Assembly (NCBI GenBank): GCA_002440825.1
Contig: DJVH01000033.1
Coordinates: 1 to 28,752, forward strand
Origin: Bacteriovoracaceae bacterium UBA6261
GTDB lineage: Bacteria > Bdellovibrionota > Bacteriovoracia > Bacteriovoracales > Bacteriovoracaceae
Direction of reading: 5' to 3'
DNA length: 28,752 nt
Positions 7,219-15,493 of this stretch are shown here, piece by piece. A program made the position numbers and the translations under genes. Below the pieces are notes generated by a model. That model did not search any database. It saw nothing but the letters and a program-made list of their open reading frames with translations, and had not been told where the DNA came from. How positions within the stretch are numbered: the stretch's first letter is position 1; the number at the start of each line of letters is the position of its first letter.

Positions 7219-8167
7219 TAATCTGGATCTGGTAATAAGTCGAAAAACCTTTTTTGCTTTTGATAAAGCTCTTCGGTGGATTCGGTAGATTTAATTGCTT
7301 TAATGTTTCTTCAAAGAAGTAGTGAATATCGTCGCTATCTGATGACTTTAAAATTTTGACCGTAACGATATTTCCTTTTTCATCATAGTCAATTCTTCCA
7401 ATCAAGAGATGTTTCCCTTCAAAATCTTTTTCAATGCCGGGTCTTTCCACCGAAACCTTGTCGTAAGTCGCATAAAGTTTTGAGAGATAACTGGCATAAG
7501 AGCGTTTGAAAAAAGAGTAGTAGGCCTTCTCATCAGAATTTAATTCATCTTCCGAGACGCCTTCCGGTCTTTCATAGCGAATTTCAAAATTAGAGAGTTT
7601 TTGCGCGACAGGGTTGGAATTGCTGACAGAGATATTGCGGTAAGCTTCCTGCTTGAGGGAATCTTGTTCCGAATTGCGTGCAATTTTCTTTTCTTTTTTA
7701 GGATTGAAATAGAAATGAGAAGCGCTGTCACTGGAAGTCGGCGATAGACCTGAAAGGTTAACCGTTGAAGGAAGCGAACTTCCTTTGGATTTCGCTGCTC
7801 CCGATTTATTTTCACCTTTTTCCTGCGGAGTTGCTGGTTTCGGAAGAACCGGAGCAAGATTTCCTAAAGAAAGACCACTTTGTCCTTTTCCGCCAGCTGG
7901 TTTGGGAACTTTGAGTTCATCGGGCTGGAAATATTTTGTTTTGGATCCGTTTTTCACGCCCACCCGGCGCATCTGTTCAACTTCTTCCGGTTTCACCAGT
8001 TCGATGCGGTCGATACGCACTGGTTTGGATTGAACAGCTTGGTTGGATTCTAAAATATTTAAATCCAGACCATTTTTCTTAACAAAAAGAAGGATAACCA
8101 TATGAAAGACAATGGCCACGAGGAAAGAAACAGAAAGAGAGCGCCTTGTTCCGGAGTTTCTGATCAT
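7214..8167 (-). CDS. TonB-like energy-transducing protein
   Basis: The product is about 317 aa (from ATG 8167). It has a short cytoplasmic N terminus (MIRNSGTRRS), one TM at about residues 11-29 (VSFLVAIVFHMVILLFV), a long Pro/Lys/Ser-rich periplasmic linker ('KVPKPAGGKGQ', 'PVLPKPATPQEKG') and a C-terminal domain. That domain reads 'LIGRIDYDEKGNIVTVKILKSSDSDDIHYFFEETLKQLNLPNPP', the pattern of TonB C-terminal folds ('hxhxhxxdGxhxxhxhxxSSGxxxhDxxAhxhhxxhxhxxxP'). TonB couples the ExbB/ExbD proton motor to outer-membrane receptors; TonB-like paralogues also occur in gliding and secretion machines. No exbB/exbD genes are in view. An in-frame TTG at 8182 with AAGGA close before it is the alternative start. 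Confidence 0.7.
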   Translation of the reverse strand: MIRNSGTRRSLSVSFLVAIVFHMVILLFVKKNGLDLNILESNQAVQSKPVRIDRIELVKPEEVEQMRRVGVKNGSKTKYFQPDELKVPKPAGGKGQSGLSLGNLAPVLPKPATPQEKGENKSGAAKSKGSSLPSTVNLSGLSPTSSDSASHFYFNPKKEKKIARNSEQDSLKQEAYRNISVSNSNPVAQKLSNFEIRYERPEGVSEDELNSDEKAYYSFFKRSYASYLSKLYATYDKVSVERPGIEKDFEGKHLLIGRIDYDEKGNIVTVKILKSSDSDDIHYFFEETLKQLNLPNPPKSFIKSKKGFSTYYQIQIN

Positions 8168-8291
8168 TTCAGTATGATACAACGGTCCTTTTGAAAATCA
8201 CAGGGCAATTCACAGACAAAACAGCGGTATTTTTGACCTAATGTTGACCCGGAATCTATGAAAGGTACACTTTAAGTAGCGCCTATTTCGC

Positions 8292-9767
8292 ATGGACAGC
8301 GAAAAGGATTTAAATCTTTGCAAGGATTGCAAACCTATGAAGCGAATACCATTACTCGAGAGTAAAAGAAACATTGCCGGAGTGTTGCTCCTGGCGGCTC
8401 TTGTAGCAATTACATATAACATTCAAGAAAATTCTACTCGCATAAAACGAATAACAAATTTTGAAAGCGGCATGCAGACCTGTTTTGCCCGAGTTAATCA
8501 GACTTACACAGCTAAAATGCTGGGTGAGACAACCTCAAATTACTTAACTCAAAATTTTCAAAATTTAACTGAGGAATGTTTTGCGGAGGGAATTTTAAAT
8601 GTCGAAGAAAACTTTAAAACTGAACTTGCTCTTGTGGCAAAAAAGCTCAGCACTCTTGCTTCAAACGTTCACTGGTTTCATGAAGACATTCTTTCTCCAG
8701 GCTCGGCCCGTGCTATTGCCGGTGAAAGTGAAGGGCGTGATGTCGGATCACGATTTGAAAAAATTGAATCAACAAAAGATGAAATTTTAGAAAATACAGA
8801 CCAGTTCAAAACGGAGCTTTCGGGAACTCTGAATAAACAGAAAAACTTTTTCTACGTGACGGCGACTTTGCTGGTTATCGTGATGATTTCTGAATTTATG
8901 AGCAATACCAGAAGACGTCTGGCGAATCAGGCCCGCGAAAATGAAGCAGAAGCAGAATTACTTGATCACGGCGGAGCTGTCAGTGTGAAAGTAGGTGAAA
9001 TCATCCGTACAGCTTTAGAACAAAATGACCTGATTAATTGCTCCAAGCTTTTCGCCAATTATCACGCAGAACAAACAGTAGATAAAAAAGCGAAAAAGGT
9101 TTCTCTGGAGGCGCTTATCACTCCGGTAGGAACGCAAACGGCCGCAACAGTTAATGAGAAGATTGATAAAATTTGGAACGATGATAGCATTGGTGTATCG
9201 GCCGATAAATCAGAGGGAAAAATGTTAGTTGATCTAAACCTTGAGCAGATGAGTTCAGCAGTCATTGACTTGCTTGCAGAAAAACTATTTTCACAGGGTG
9301 TTCAACTCGATACAAAAATTCCTGAAAATCTGATGATCAAAGGACGCTCTGAAGAGCTTGAGCAGGTTCTTTATCATTTAATGAATTATGCCATCAATTC
9401 AACTCAGTCTGAAAATGGCGAGAAGAGCATTTCCATATTTGCTCATAAGTTAGGCGATATTGTTGCTTTTGACATGATTCATTCAGGCCTTGGATTTGAT
9501 GAACAAATTCTCAAGCAAAGAGCAGGGCTTTCTCAGACGACTCAGACTCTGGATATTGACCTACAGATTTGTCAGTCTCTATTGGAAGAAATTCAGGCAA
9601 AAGTTCAGCTCGATAATAAACTTAATCAGCACGGCCAGATCATTGGTGGAAGAGTTAAAATTATCTTTAAAGCAGGCGAGAATACTGCGCGATTGGTTGA
9701 CCTTAAAAAAGGCAGCAAAAAAGAGATTCTTGCTTCAATCAATTCTCAATCAACAGCGACTAATTAA
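8292..9767 (+). CDS. Two-TM sensor-like protein with degenerate histidine-kinase ATPase domain
   Basis: The 491-aa product has TM1 at about residues 26-44, an extracytoplasmic region to about 183 with Cys62 and a second Cys near 96, TM2 at about 185-204, then a cytoplasmic part. Residues about 345-470 look like a HATPase_c domain: 'SEELEQVLYHLMNYAINST' in the N-box position, 'DMIHSGLGFDEQI' in the G1 position, 'LDIDLQICQSLLEEIQAKVQL', and 'GGRVKIIFKAG'. The Mg-binding Asn of the N-box is replaced by Tyr366 and the Asp of DxGxG by His397. No phosphoacceptor His (H-E/D-x-R) is seen before it. It is therefore likely a pseudokinase or scaffold. No response regulator is adjacent. Start uncertain: ATG 8292 or ATG 8337, neither with a good ribosome site. 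Confidence 0.65.
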   Translation: MDSEKDLNLCKDCKPMKRIPLLESKRNIAGVLLLAALVAITYNIQENSTRIKRITNFESGMQTCFARVNQTYTAKMLGETTSNYLTQNFQNLTEECFAEGILNVEENFKTELALVAKKLSTLASNVHWFHEDILSPGSARAIAGESEGRDVGSRFEKIESTKDEILENTDQFKTELSGTLNKQKNFFYVTATLLVIVMISEFMSNTRRRLANQARENEAEAELLDHGGAVSVKVGEIIRTALEQNDLINCSKLFANYHAEQTVDKKAKKVSLEALITPVGTQTAATVNEKIDKIWNDDSIGVSADKSEGKMLVDLNLEQMSSAVIDLLAEKLFSQGVQLDTKIPENLMIKGRSEELEQVLYHLMNYAINSTQSENGEKSISIFAHKLGDIVAFDMIHSGLGFDEQILKQRAGLSQTTQTLDIDLQICQSLLEEIQAKVQLDNKLNQHGQIIGGRVKIIFKAGENTARLVDLKKGSKKEILASINSQSTATN

Positions 9768-9782
9768 TTTCAATTAAAAAAT

Positions 9783-12617
9783 TTAACGGGAGATCTGATT
9801 TCTGAGTACAACAGAAATCAGCTCTTCTGTTTCTTTCAGAAGACCTTCTTTCGAATTTTTGAGTTGCTCAACATTCTTTGTGACTGCAGTTAAATCGGCA
9901 AGAGATGGAATTCGTAAATTAACCAGAATATCAGCGATTTTTACGCCTGAAGCGTTTTGAAGAATGAACTTAATAAAGTGGTTCATTAAGCTTGAAGCGT
10001 GAAGATGAACAATGTCTTTATCCTGATATTTCAGAATCAGCATAGCTTCTTCACCATCATTTTTCAGGACAGCTGAAGTTAGTGGCAACTGAAGCTCTTC
10101 ATGCGTTTTGATTTTATAATCAATATAAACATCGGCATTATTAGGATAAATCGCGTGAGTTTTTAACTTCACCAGACCTTCTGTGATCAAAGGATTGTTG
10201 AAGTTCACTGAATTCGCTTTATTTGTTCCAAATTCTTCCAGAGATGCTTTTAACTGCATTTTAAAATGCGACAGAAGACCCAAAAGGTGCCACGGGTAAG
10301 CTTCAGCATTCTGTTGAAATTGCTTTTTGACTTGTTCAAAATTCGCCTGAAGTTCCATCGGGTGCTGTGATTTGAGCTCGCCGATATTGATATCAAGCAA
10401 CCTGAAGGCATTTTGAAGTTCTGCTGGCATGAACTGAGTTCTTGCAAAAAAGTTAGGAATCAACAGAGACTTCAATTTCGCTTTGAGCTTTGTCGGTCCA
10501 TCAGACAGTTGCATTTGAATAATCTGGTGCCCGATTGGTGAGCTGAAAAACTCTCTGAAGACATTCAGATTGATAACCTGATTTTTTGGAATTAAGCCAA
10601 AATAATGGAAAAAAGCTGTTCCGTACTGTTCAACTTTCGCCCGGTAGCTGTCAGTGGTCGTCAATTCTATACGAACATTGAGCGGCTCAGTTTGATTGAT
10701 AATCAACAGCAGAGGATATTGTTTTTCTGGACCGATTTTTAAACCAAGAAGTTCCGAAGCGACGCTCTTCTTCATGGCCAGGAAGTCATCCGGTGTAATC
10801 TGTTCAAGATGAAAGAAGGATTCAAGCGAAGTACAGGACTCCGTCAGGTTTTTGAAGAAACGAGGGTGAGGAAGGTGGCCATTGTCTTTAGAAGCAACGC
10901 TTGAAACAAGTTTACCTTCAATAATAGCGTCCTGATGAAATTCAAAACTAATGTCTTGTTCAATTTCATTGATATAAATTGGCGTAGTGACTGCATTTTT
11001 CTGGCGAATGAATTTTTGTAATTCTTCAACCAGTTTGTTGAATTTGTTAAAACGAGAAAGCGATCCTTTGAATTCAAAAGACAGACAAGATTCTTTTACG
11101 TTTTTATTCATTTCGAAAAGAAGGTGCTTGTTCAGATTAGGTGCAGCCGTTCTTTTTGTCAGAACATAAATGAAGTGAGCAATTTCACCTTTGCCTTTGA
11201 GCTCTTCAAGGCTGAAGCTCGCTTCAACTTTGAAGTCCTTGAGAAGCTGCTCAACTCTTTCGCTGTGGCTTGGAACGAAGAGTTTCTGGTTTGTGAAAAC
11301 AAAAATCATTCCGTCTTTTTTCAGCAAATTCTTTTGGGCCTGAATTTGCTGAACCAGGAAGTGGTGAGGGTTTGCCTTAGGAAGTTCAGTCAGATTCAGA
11401 ACAATTCTATGGTAAAGAGTTTCGTTCTGGCTCAGGTTGACATTTCCAAGATTGAAGAACGAGGCTTGAGAACCTGCAATTTCATCAAGGGCCGTCTGAT
11501 ATTTTTCTTTCATTATTTTGCAAATGAAAGGAATGATTTCGTATTTATGTTCTACGGCCACTCTTGTGAGGAAGCTCAGGAATTGGAGCTCCTGACAAAT
11601 TTTTAGAAATTGTCCGTCGATAAATTCAAGACCTTCAAATTCCGGACAAATTAAATTATCCCATTGGGAAATTTTGATATTTGTTTCCTGAGCAAGCCAG
11701 TGAGACAGAGCAAAAGAGGAAACATGATTTCCACTAAAGCGAGTATTGATTGTCTTTGGAAGCAAACAAACTTTTTGCGAGCTCAGCGGTTTTTCTTTTG
11801 AATGAGGATGAAGCCAGCTTGGAAGCTTGATCAGCAATTCATTGACGAGAAGACCAAATGAAAGGTGCGAAAGTGAGTGCGAATAATTTCTGATTGAATA
11901 AATCTTATCGTCTTTAGGTGTAGAGATAAGTTTAATGAGTTCGGTCAAAGTGATATTTTCAAAAGCATCTTTCAGCTTGAGAAGAGAATCTTTATATTCA
12001 CTCGACGGACGATACCAGCTGTATTGATTGATCTGAAGCGACTCAGCGATCAGTTCTGTGGAGCTGTCTTTTTTGAAGATTTTTCCAAGGAAAGAAAGAG
12101 GGTTCAGAAGAATGGCTTCTGTGACCATCATGTCTTGTTCTTTAGAGAGATCAAGAATGAATTTAATCCGGAAAAGATAAATGGCGACAGCGCGGAAACA
12201 GTGAATTTTTACAAAATCGTCTAGATGTTTTTTGATTGGAGAAGATTCATCCTGCATGTGCAGCCAGAAATCGTTCTGCTGGCCAAGAAGAGATTTGTCG
12301 AGTTTTGCATACTCTGCAAACTGCATGAACTCATTATAGGTTTGCTGCTTCATTGACTTGCTTGTTGAGCAAGATTTCTTAAACAATGAAAGAGCATCGA
12401 TTGTTAAATTGTTCAGACTGTTTTTAATAACAATCGCAGAAGCGGTGATAAGGCCTTCGCCTTTCCAGCCAGGGATGAGAAATTCTGAGGGATTAAACGG
12501 ACGAGCGTGAGAAGACGCGACTTCTCCCAGATCGAAAGCATTACTTGCTGACGATACCGAGTGAGCAGAGTCGATGCCCCAAGGCCAGAAGTTCGGTTTG
12601 CTACTGCCGTTGTCCAA
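9783..12617 (-). CDS. Large (944-aa) protein of unknown function with a methyltransferase-like segment
   Basis: Not recognised as a whole. The start is TTG 12617, with AAGGA 7 nt upstream on the - strand. No signal peptide or TM is seen, so it is probably cytoplasmic. Residues about 1-60 are polar and low in structure. Residues about 430-490 read 'NLLKKDGMIFVFTNQKLF' followed by 'VEQLLKDFKVEASFSLEELKGKGEIAHFIYVLTKR'. This resembles the part of N6-adenine DNA methylases (HsdM type) after the catalytic motif ('LLKPGGRxxxVLPNxxLF...LLExxxLEAVISLPxGVFxxTxIxxxILxLxK'). No NPPY/NPPF catalytic motif is evident, so if the similarity is real it is likely inactive. The C terminus (about 880-944) is helical and coiled-coil-like. 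It is convergent with the pseudokinase gene, 15 nt apart. Confidence 0.6.
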   Translation of the reverse strand: MDNGSSKPNFWPWGIDSAHSVSSASNAFDLGEVASSHARPFNPSEFLIPGWKGEGLITASAIVIKNSLNNLTIDALSLFKKSCSTSKSMKQQTYNEFMQFAEYAKLDKSLLGQQNDFWLHMQDESSPIKKHLDDFVKIHCFRAVAIYLFRIKFILDLSKEQDMMVTEAILLNPLSFLGKIFKKDSSTELIAESLQINQYSWYRPSSEYKDSLLKLKDAFENITLTELIKLISTPKDDKIYSIRNYSHSLSHLSFGLLVNELLIKLPSWLHPHSKEKPLSSQKVCLLPKTINTRFSGNHVSSFALSHWLAQETNIKISQWDNLICPEFEGLEFIDGQFLKICQELQFLSFLTRVAVEHKYEIIPFICKIMKEKYQTALDEIAGSQASFFNLGNVNLSQNETLYHRIVLNLTELPKANPHHFLVQQIQAQKNLLKKDGMIFVFTNQKLFVPSHSERVEQLLKDFKVEASFSLEELKGKGEIAHFIYVLTKRTAAPNLNKHLLFEMNKNVKESCLSFEFKGSLSRFNKFNKLVEELQKFIRQKNAVTTPIYINEIEQDISFEFHQDAIIEGKLVSSVASKDNGHLPHPRFFKNLTESCTSLESFFHLEQITPDDFLAMKKSVASELLGLKIGPEKQYPLLLIINQTEPLNVRIELTTTDSYRAKVEQYGTAFFHYFGLIPKNQVINLNVFREFFSSPIGHQIIQMQLSDGPTKLKAKLKSLLIPNFFARTQFMPAELQNAFRLLDINIGELKSQHPMELQANFEQVKKQFQQNAEAYPWHLLGLLSHFKMQLKASLEEFGTNKANSVNFNNPLITEGLVKLKTHAIYPNNADVYIDYKIKTHEELQLPLTSAVLKNDGEEAMLILKYQDKDIVHLHASSLMNHFIKFILQNASGVKIADILVNLRIPSLADLTAVTKNVEQLKNSKEGLLKETEELISVVLRNQISR

Positions 12618-12850
12618 TTTTTAATCCTTAAAAAGACCAACTAATTCTATAAGTTAATGAGGATAAAATTGTGATGCATGAAACGATTTAAGTCACTCGA
12701 AAAAAACGATTTTACTCCGCTTTTTTTTGACGCAAGTATTTGATTCTATTACCTAAAGAATTATTCTTAAAGTTTTGGCCATGTGTCGACGAAGAGTTGA
12801 GAGAAAAGCTGAGAAAATCCTGGCTTTTGGTGTCTAAATGAGGGGCATTT

Positions 12851-13495
12851 ATGACTGATATTTTTGATGAAGTTGATGAAATTTTAGGCGACGTAGATTC
12901 AGTTGTGGAAGACCCTGCTGTTGTTGAAGCGGAAAGCAATTTTAATGAATCTGAGCTTCAGGACATCATGGCCGAAATTGAAAGTCTGGAAAAAGATTTT
13001 GAAAGCGAGCCCGTTGATGCTTGTGCGGAGACGCCAGTTAAAAAAACTCAGTTGCAAGAAGAAATTGAACGCGAAATTGCCATGTCTCAGGAAGTGAGTG
13101 AAGAGGTGAAAGAAGAACTCATCGCTCATGTTGATACTGAAGTTGAGACAGAAATTTATACTGAAGAACCAAAAATACTTTCTTTTGAAAAAAAATCAGA
13201 ACCAATCGTCACACCGGTGGCCCCTGTAGCAACTCAATCAGCGACTCATTCAATGAAGAGTTCAGAGATTTCATTTGCAGCCCAAGGTCAAATGAACCTG
13301 AATCTTTCTTTCAAAGTCGGAGAGGAAACTGCAACATTGTCCGTTGATCCAGTGCTTGGTCTAACCGTCACAATGAAAGGCGTAGAGCTTTGTATTAGTG
13401 AAGGTGAGGGATGCAAAGTCACAATGGAAAATGGTGTGAACTTTACAATTCCTTTGACGACTTCTCATTCCACTTCTAAAAAGAAAGCAGCTTAA
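12851..13495 (+). CDS. Acidic protein of unknown function with C-terminal beta-rich domain
   Basis: Family not recognised. The 214-aa product starts at ATG 12851, preceded by GAGGGG. Residues 1-120 are strongly acidic and probably helical (many Glu/Asp, 'ELQDIMAEIESLEKDFE', 'LQEEIEREIAMS'). Residues about 121-140 are a Pro/Ala/Thr/Ser linker. Residues about 141-203 ('QMNLNLSFKVGEETATLSVDPVLGLTVTMKGVELCISEGEGCKVTMENGVNFTIPL', with repeated strand-turn character) look like a small beta domain, and the tail is basic (SKKKAA). No signal peptide is present. The rsmD start lies 20 nt after the stop with its own ribosome site, so the two are probably co-transcribed. The role cannot be predicted. Confidence 0.72.
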   Translation: MTDIFDEVDEILGDVDSVVEDPAVVEAESNFNESELQDIMAEIESLEKDFESEPVDACAETPVKKTQLQEEIEREIAMSQEVSEEVKEELIAHVDTEVETEIYTEEPKILSFEKKSEPIVTPVAPVATQSATHSMKSSEISFAAQGQMNLNLSFKVGEETATLSVDPVLGLTVTMKGVELCISEGEGCKVTMENGVNFTIPLTTSHSTSKKKAA

Positions 13496-13515
13496 ATCCT
13501 TTTTAGGAGTTCGTT

Positions 13516-14121
13516 GTGAGTATAAAAATCCTCGGAGGATTCGCCCGGGGTCAGCAGCTATCCGTTCCCAAAGGCGATACGATCAGACCGACTTCGGTCA
13601 TGCTCAGAAGACGCATTTATGATTTTTACCAGCAGCTCGATGGAGTTGTGTTCGTTGATTTATGTGCGGGATCCGGGGCCATGGGCTTTGAAGCGTGGTC
13701 GAGAGGAGCCGAACGAGTTTATCTCAATGAAGTCAATCGACATGTTTTAAAGACACTGGAAGAAAATCGCGAAACGATTCTTCTTCGAAATGATCATAAA
13801 AAGACCGGACGAATTATCTGCAGTCACACACCTGCGGAAAAATTTATCAAACACTTTCAGGAAATCTATCAGGGATTTTCTGAAGAGGAGAAGAGCGAAA
13901 CCATTCTTTTTCTCGATCCTCCTTATTCACAAAAAACTATTTATAACGATGTCATTAAAGCGCTCACTGCAGAGCCTTGGTATTTTGGTCAACTTTGGAT
14001 TGAATCTGATCCTGTCAAAGGGCTCCCCAAAGAAGAATGGGAGAAATACGGCCTGATTCCGCTCAAAATTTTTGAACAAGGCGATAGTTATATCTTCGTG
14101 ACAAATTTTCCTGGCCCTTAA
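13516..14121 (+). CDS. rsmD: 16S rRNA (guanine(966)-N(2))-methyltransferase RsmD
   Basis: RsmD methylates G966 of 16S rRNA in the assembling 30S subunit using SAM. The 201-aa product has the family layout: N-terminal 'IKILGGFARGQQLSVPKGDTIRPTSVMLRRRIYDF' (RsmD: 'RIIGGxxRGRxLxxPxGxxxRPTxDRVRExLFN'), SAM-binding motif I 'FVDLCAGSGAMGFEAWSRGA' with Asp48-Gly57, and the N-methylation motif DPPY at residues 134-137. The start is GTG 13516 with AGGAG 6 nt upstream. RsmD often sits beside coaD; here a class I aminotransferase follows instead. Confidence 0.93.
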   Translation: MSIKILGGFARGQQLSVPKGDTIRPTSVMLRRRIYDFYQQLDGVVFVDLCAGSGAMGFEAWSRGAERVYLNEVNRHVLKTLEENRETILLRNDHKKTGRIICSHTPAEKFIKHFQEIYQGFSEEEKSETILFLDPPYSQKTIYNDVIKALTAEPWYFGQLWIESDPVKGLPKEEWEKYGLIPLKIFEQGDSYIFVTNFPGP

Positions 14122-14153
14122 AAAATCTGTTAAGCTGTAATAGTAGATTTTTT
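14120..14153 (+). terminator. AT-rich hairpin between rsmD and the aminotransferase gene
   Basis: AAAAAATCT (14120-14128) pairs perfectly with AGATTTTTT (14145-14153) across a 16-nt loop, starting in the rsmD stop codon. The stem is weak (only 2 G-C pairs) but ends in a T run, so partial termination between the two genes is possible. Confidence 0.3.
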
Positions 14154-14169
14154 TAATCACGGAGTGATT

Positions 14170-15423
14170 ATGGAGCTGAGCTCGAGAGTCAAAGGAATGG
14201 CCGAAAGTGTGACGTTGAAGCTAAATGCTAAAGCGATGGAACTCACAGAAACAGGCAAACAGATTTATAACCTGACAGCTGGACAACTTCCTTTCAGACC
14301 ACCACAGACATTTATTGAATCCATCAGAAGTGAACTCGATTTTTTAAAATCTTATCAGTACAGTCCTGTCGCAGGATTTACTGAACTTAGAAAAAAAATC
14401 GTGAATCATATTGAAAGCACCAGAGGAATTAATTTTTCTGCTCAGGGAGAATTTGATTGTGTCATTTCCAATGGAGCGAAACATTCTATTTCAAACATTC
14501 TGGGTGCCATTGTCGATCCGGGGGATGAAGTTATCATAATTGCTCCTTACTGGATTTCTTATCCTGAGATGATTAAATTCTGCAGAGGAACTCCGATTAT
14601 CGTTCAGTCATCAATCTTTGATGTCTTCACACCGCCACTGACAGAAATCAGAAAGGCTATTTCGGAAAAAACAAAAGCGATTATCATCAACAGTCCTAAC
14701 AATCCGGCGGGAATTCATTATTCTGATGAATGGATGCAGGAATTTGCAGAGCTGTTGGAAGAAAATCCCCACGTCAATGTGATCAGTGATGAAATTTATT
14801 TCGAAGTTTGTTACTACGATCCACGTCCGACCTATTTTTATCAAAAAAAACCTGAGCTACTTAAAAGAACAATTATTGTCGATGGAATTTCGAAAGCATT
14901 CGCCAGTACCGGACTGCGCATCGGTTGGTGTGTGGGGCCGAAAAATATCTGCAAGGGAATTGAAAATCTTCAAGGACAACTTACTTCAAGTGCTAATTCT
15001 TTAGTTCAAAGGGCCATGCTGAATTATGATTTTTCGAGCTCAGCACAATTCCTGGTTCCTGTAAAAAACCATCTTCGAGACAATGCCACAATCATTCGCG
15101 AAAAGTTAAAAGAAGTGCATTTGATGAAGTGCTGGTATCAACCGGTTTCCGCTTTTTACTACATGATAGATTTTTCTCAGACGCCGGCCTTTGCTCATTA
15201 TACGAAAGACCGCAACGACAAGACTGACTATTCCGTTCAGATTTGCGAAGACATTCTCAATGAACTTGGCGTTGTCATCGTGCCGGGAACGGATTTTGGA
15301 ATGACCAATTCCGCACGTTTAAGTCTTGTGCTTCATAAAGAAGCCTTTTCCGAAGCCATGGAAAAACTGGTTCAATTCCTCGGAAATGGTCCAGCAAGTG
15401 CCTCCAGACCTAAGGCGGACTAG
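14170..15423 (+). CDS. Class I/II pyridoxal-phosphate aminotransferase (aspartate aminotransferase-like)
   Basis: The 417-aa product starts at ATG 14170, with GGAG 5 nt upstream; a GTG at 14164 overlaps that site. It has the fold-type I landmarks: 'NLTAGQLPFRPP' near the N terminus, 'YSPVAGFTELRKKI', 'ISNGAKHSISNILGAIVDPGDEVIIIAPYWISYPEMI', 'INSPNNPAGIHY', 'VISDEIYFEVCY', the PLP-Schiff base lysine Lys242 in 'VDGISKAFASTGLRIGW', and 'RLSLVLHKEAF' at the end. The layout is that of AspC/AatA-like (Iγ) enzymes, moving an amino group between aspartate (or another amino acid) and 2-oxoglutarate. Substrate specificity cannot be fixed from sequence alone. Confidence 0.9.
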   Translation: MELSSRVKGMAESVTLKLNAKAMELTETGKQIYNLTAGQLPFRPPQTFIESIRSELDFLKSYQYSPVAGFTELRKKIVNHIESTRGINFSAQGEFDCVISNGAKHSISNILGAIVDPGDEVIIIAPYWISYPEMIKFCRGTPIIVQSSIFDVFTPPLTEIRKAISEKTKAIIINSPNNPAGIHYSDEWMQEFAELLEENPHVNVISDEIYFEVCYYDPRPTYFYQKKPELLKRTIIVDGISKAFASTGLRIGWCVGPKNICKGIENLQGQLTSSANSLVQRAMLNYDFSSSAQFLVPVKNHLRDNATIIREKLKEVHLMKCWYQPVSAFYYMIDFSQTPAFAHYTKDRNDKTDYSVQICEDILNELGVVIVPGTDFGMTNSARLSLVLHKEAFSEAMEKLVQFLGNGPASASRPKAD

Positions 15424-15468
15424 GGGATTTTTTACCCCGATACCCTCAGGTGTTTGAAACGGCCATAA

Positions 15469-15493
15469 TAGAGTTAAGGGGACCTAAACTCTA
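15469..15493 (+). promoter_or_regulatory. Stem-loop presenting the ribosome-binding site of the lipoprotein gene
   Basis: TAGAGTT (15469-15475) pairs perfectly with AACTCTA (15487-15493; the last A is the first base of the ATG). The 11-nt loop, AAGGGGACCTA, displays the AGGGGA ribosome site 10 nt from the ATG. Folding would bring the site nearer the start or expose it to a GGA-binding regulator such as CsrA. The regulatory role is inference. Confidence 0.4.

Noticed and set aside
11124..11606. 160-codon open frame on the + strand
   Set aside because: Antisense to the 944-residue protein, with Phe/Leu-rich shadow composition and no convincing start signals.
12727..12732. TTGACG as a -35 box for the acidic protein gene
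   Set aside because: No -10 hexamer at acceptable spacing; TATTAC is only 14 nt away and TTACCT at 16 nt is a poor match.
12781..12837. 18-codon basic mini-ORF (MCRRRVERKAEKILAFGV) ending 13 nt before the acidic protein gene
   Set aside because: No ribosome site before its ATG and no recognisable leader-peptide logic; probably chance, though a leader role cannot be excluded.
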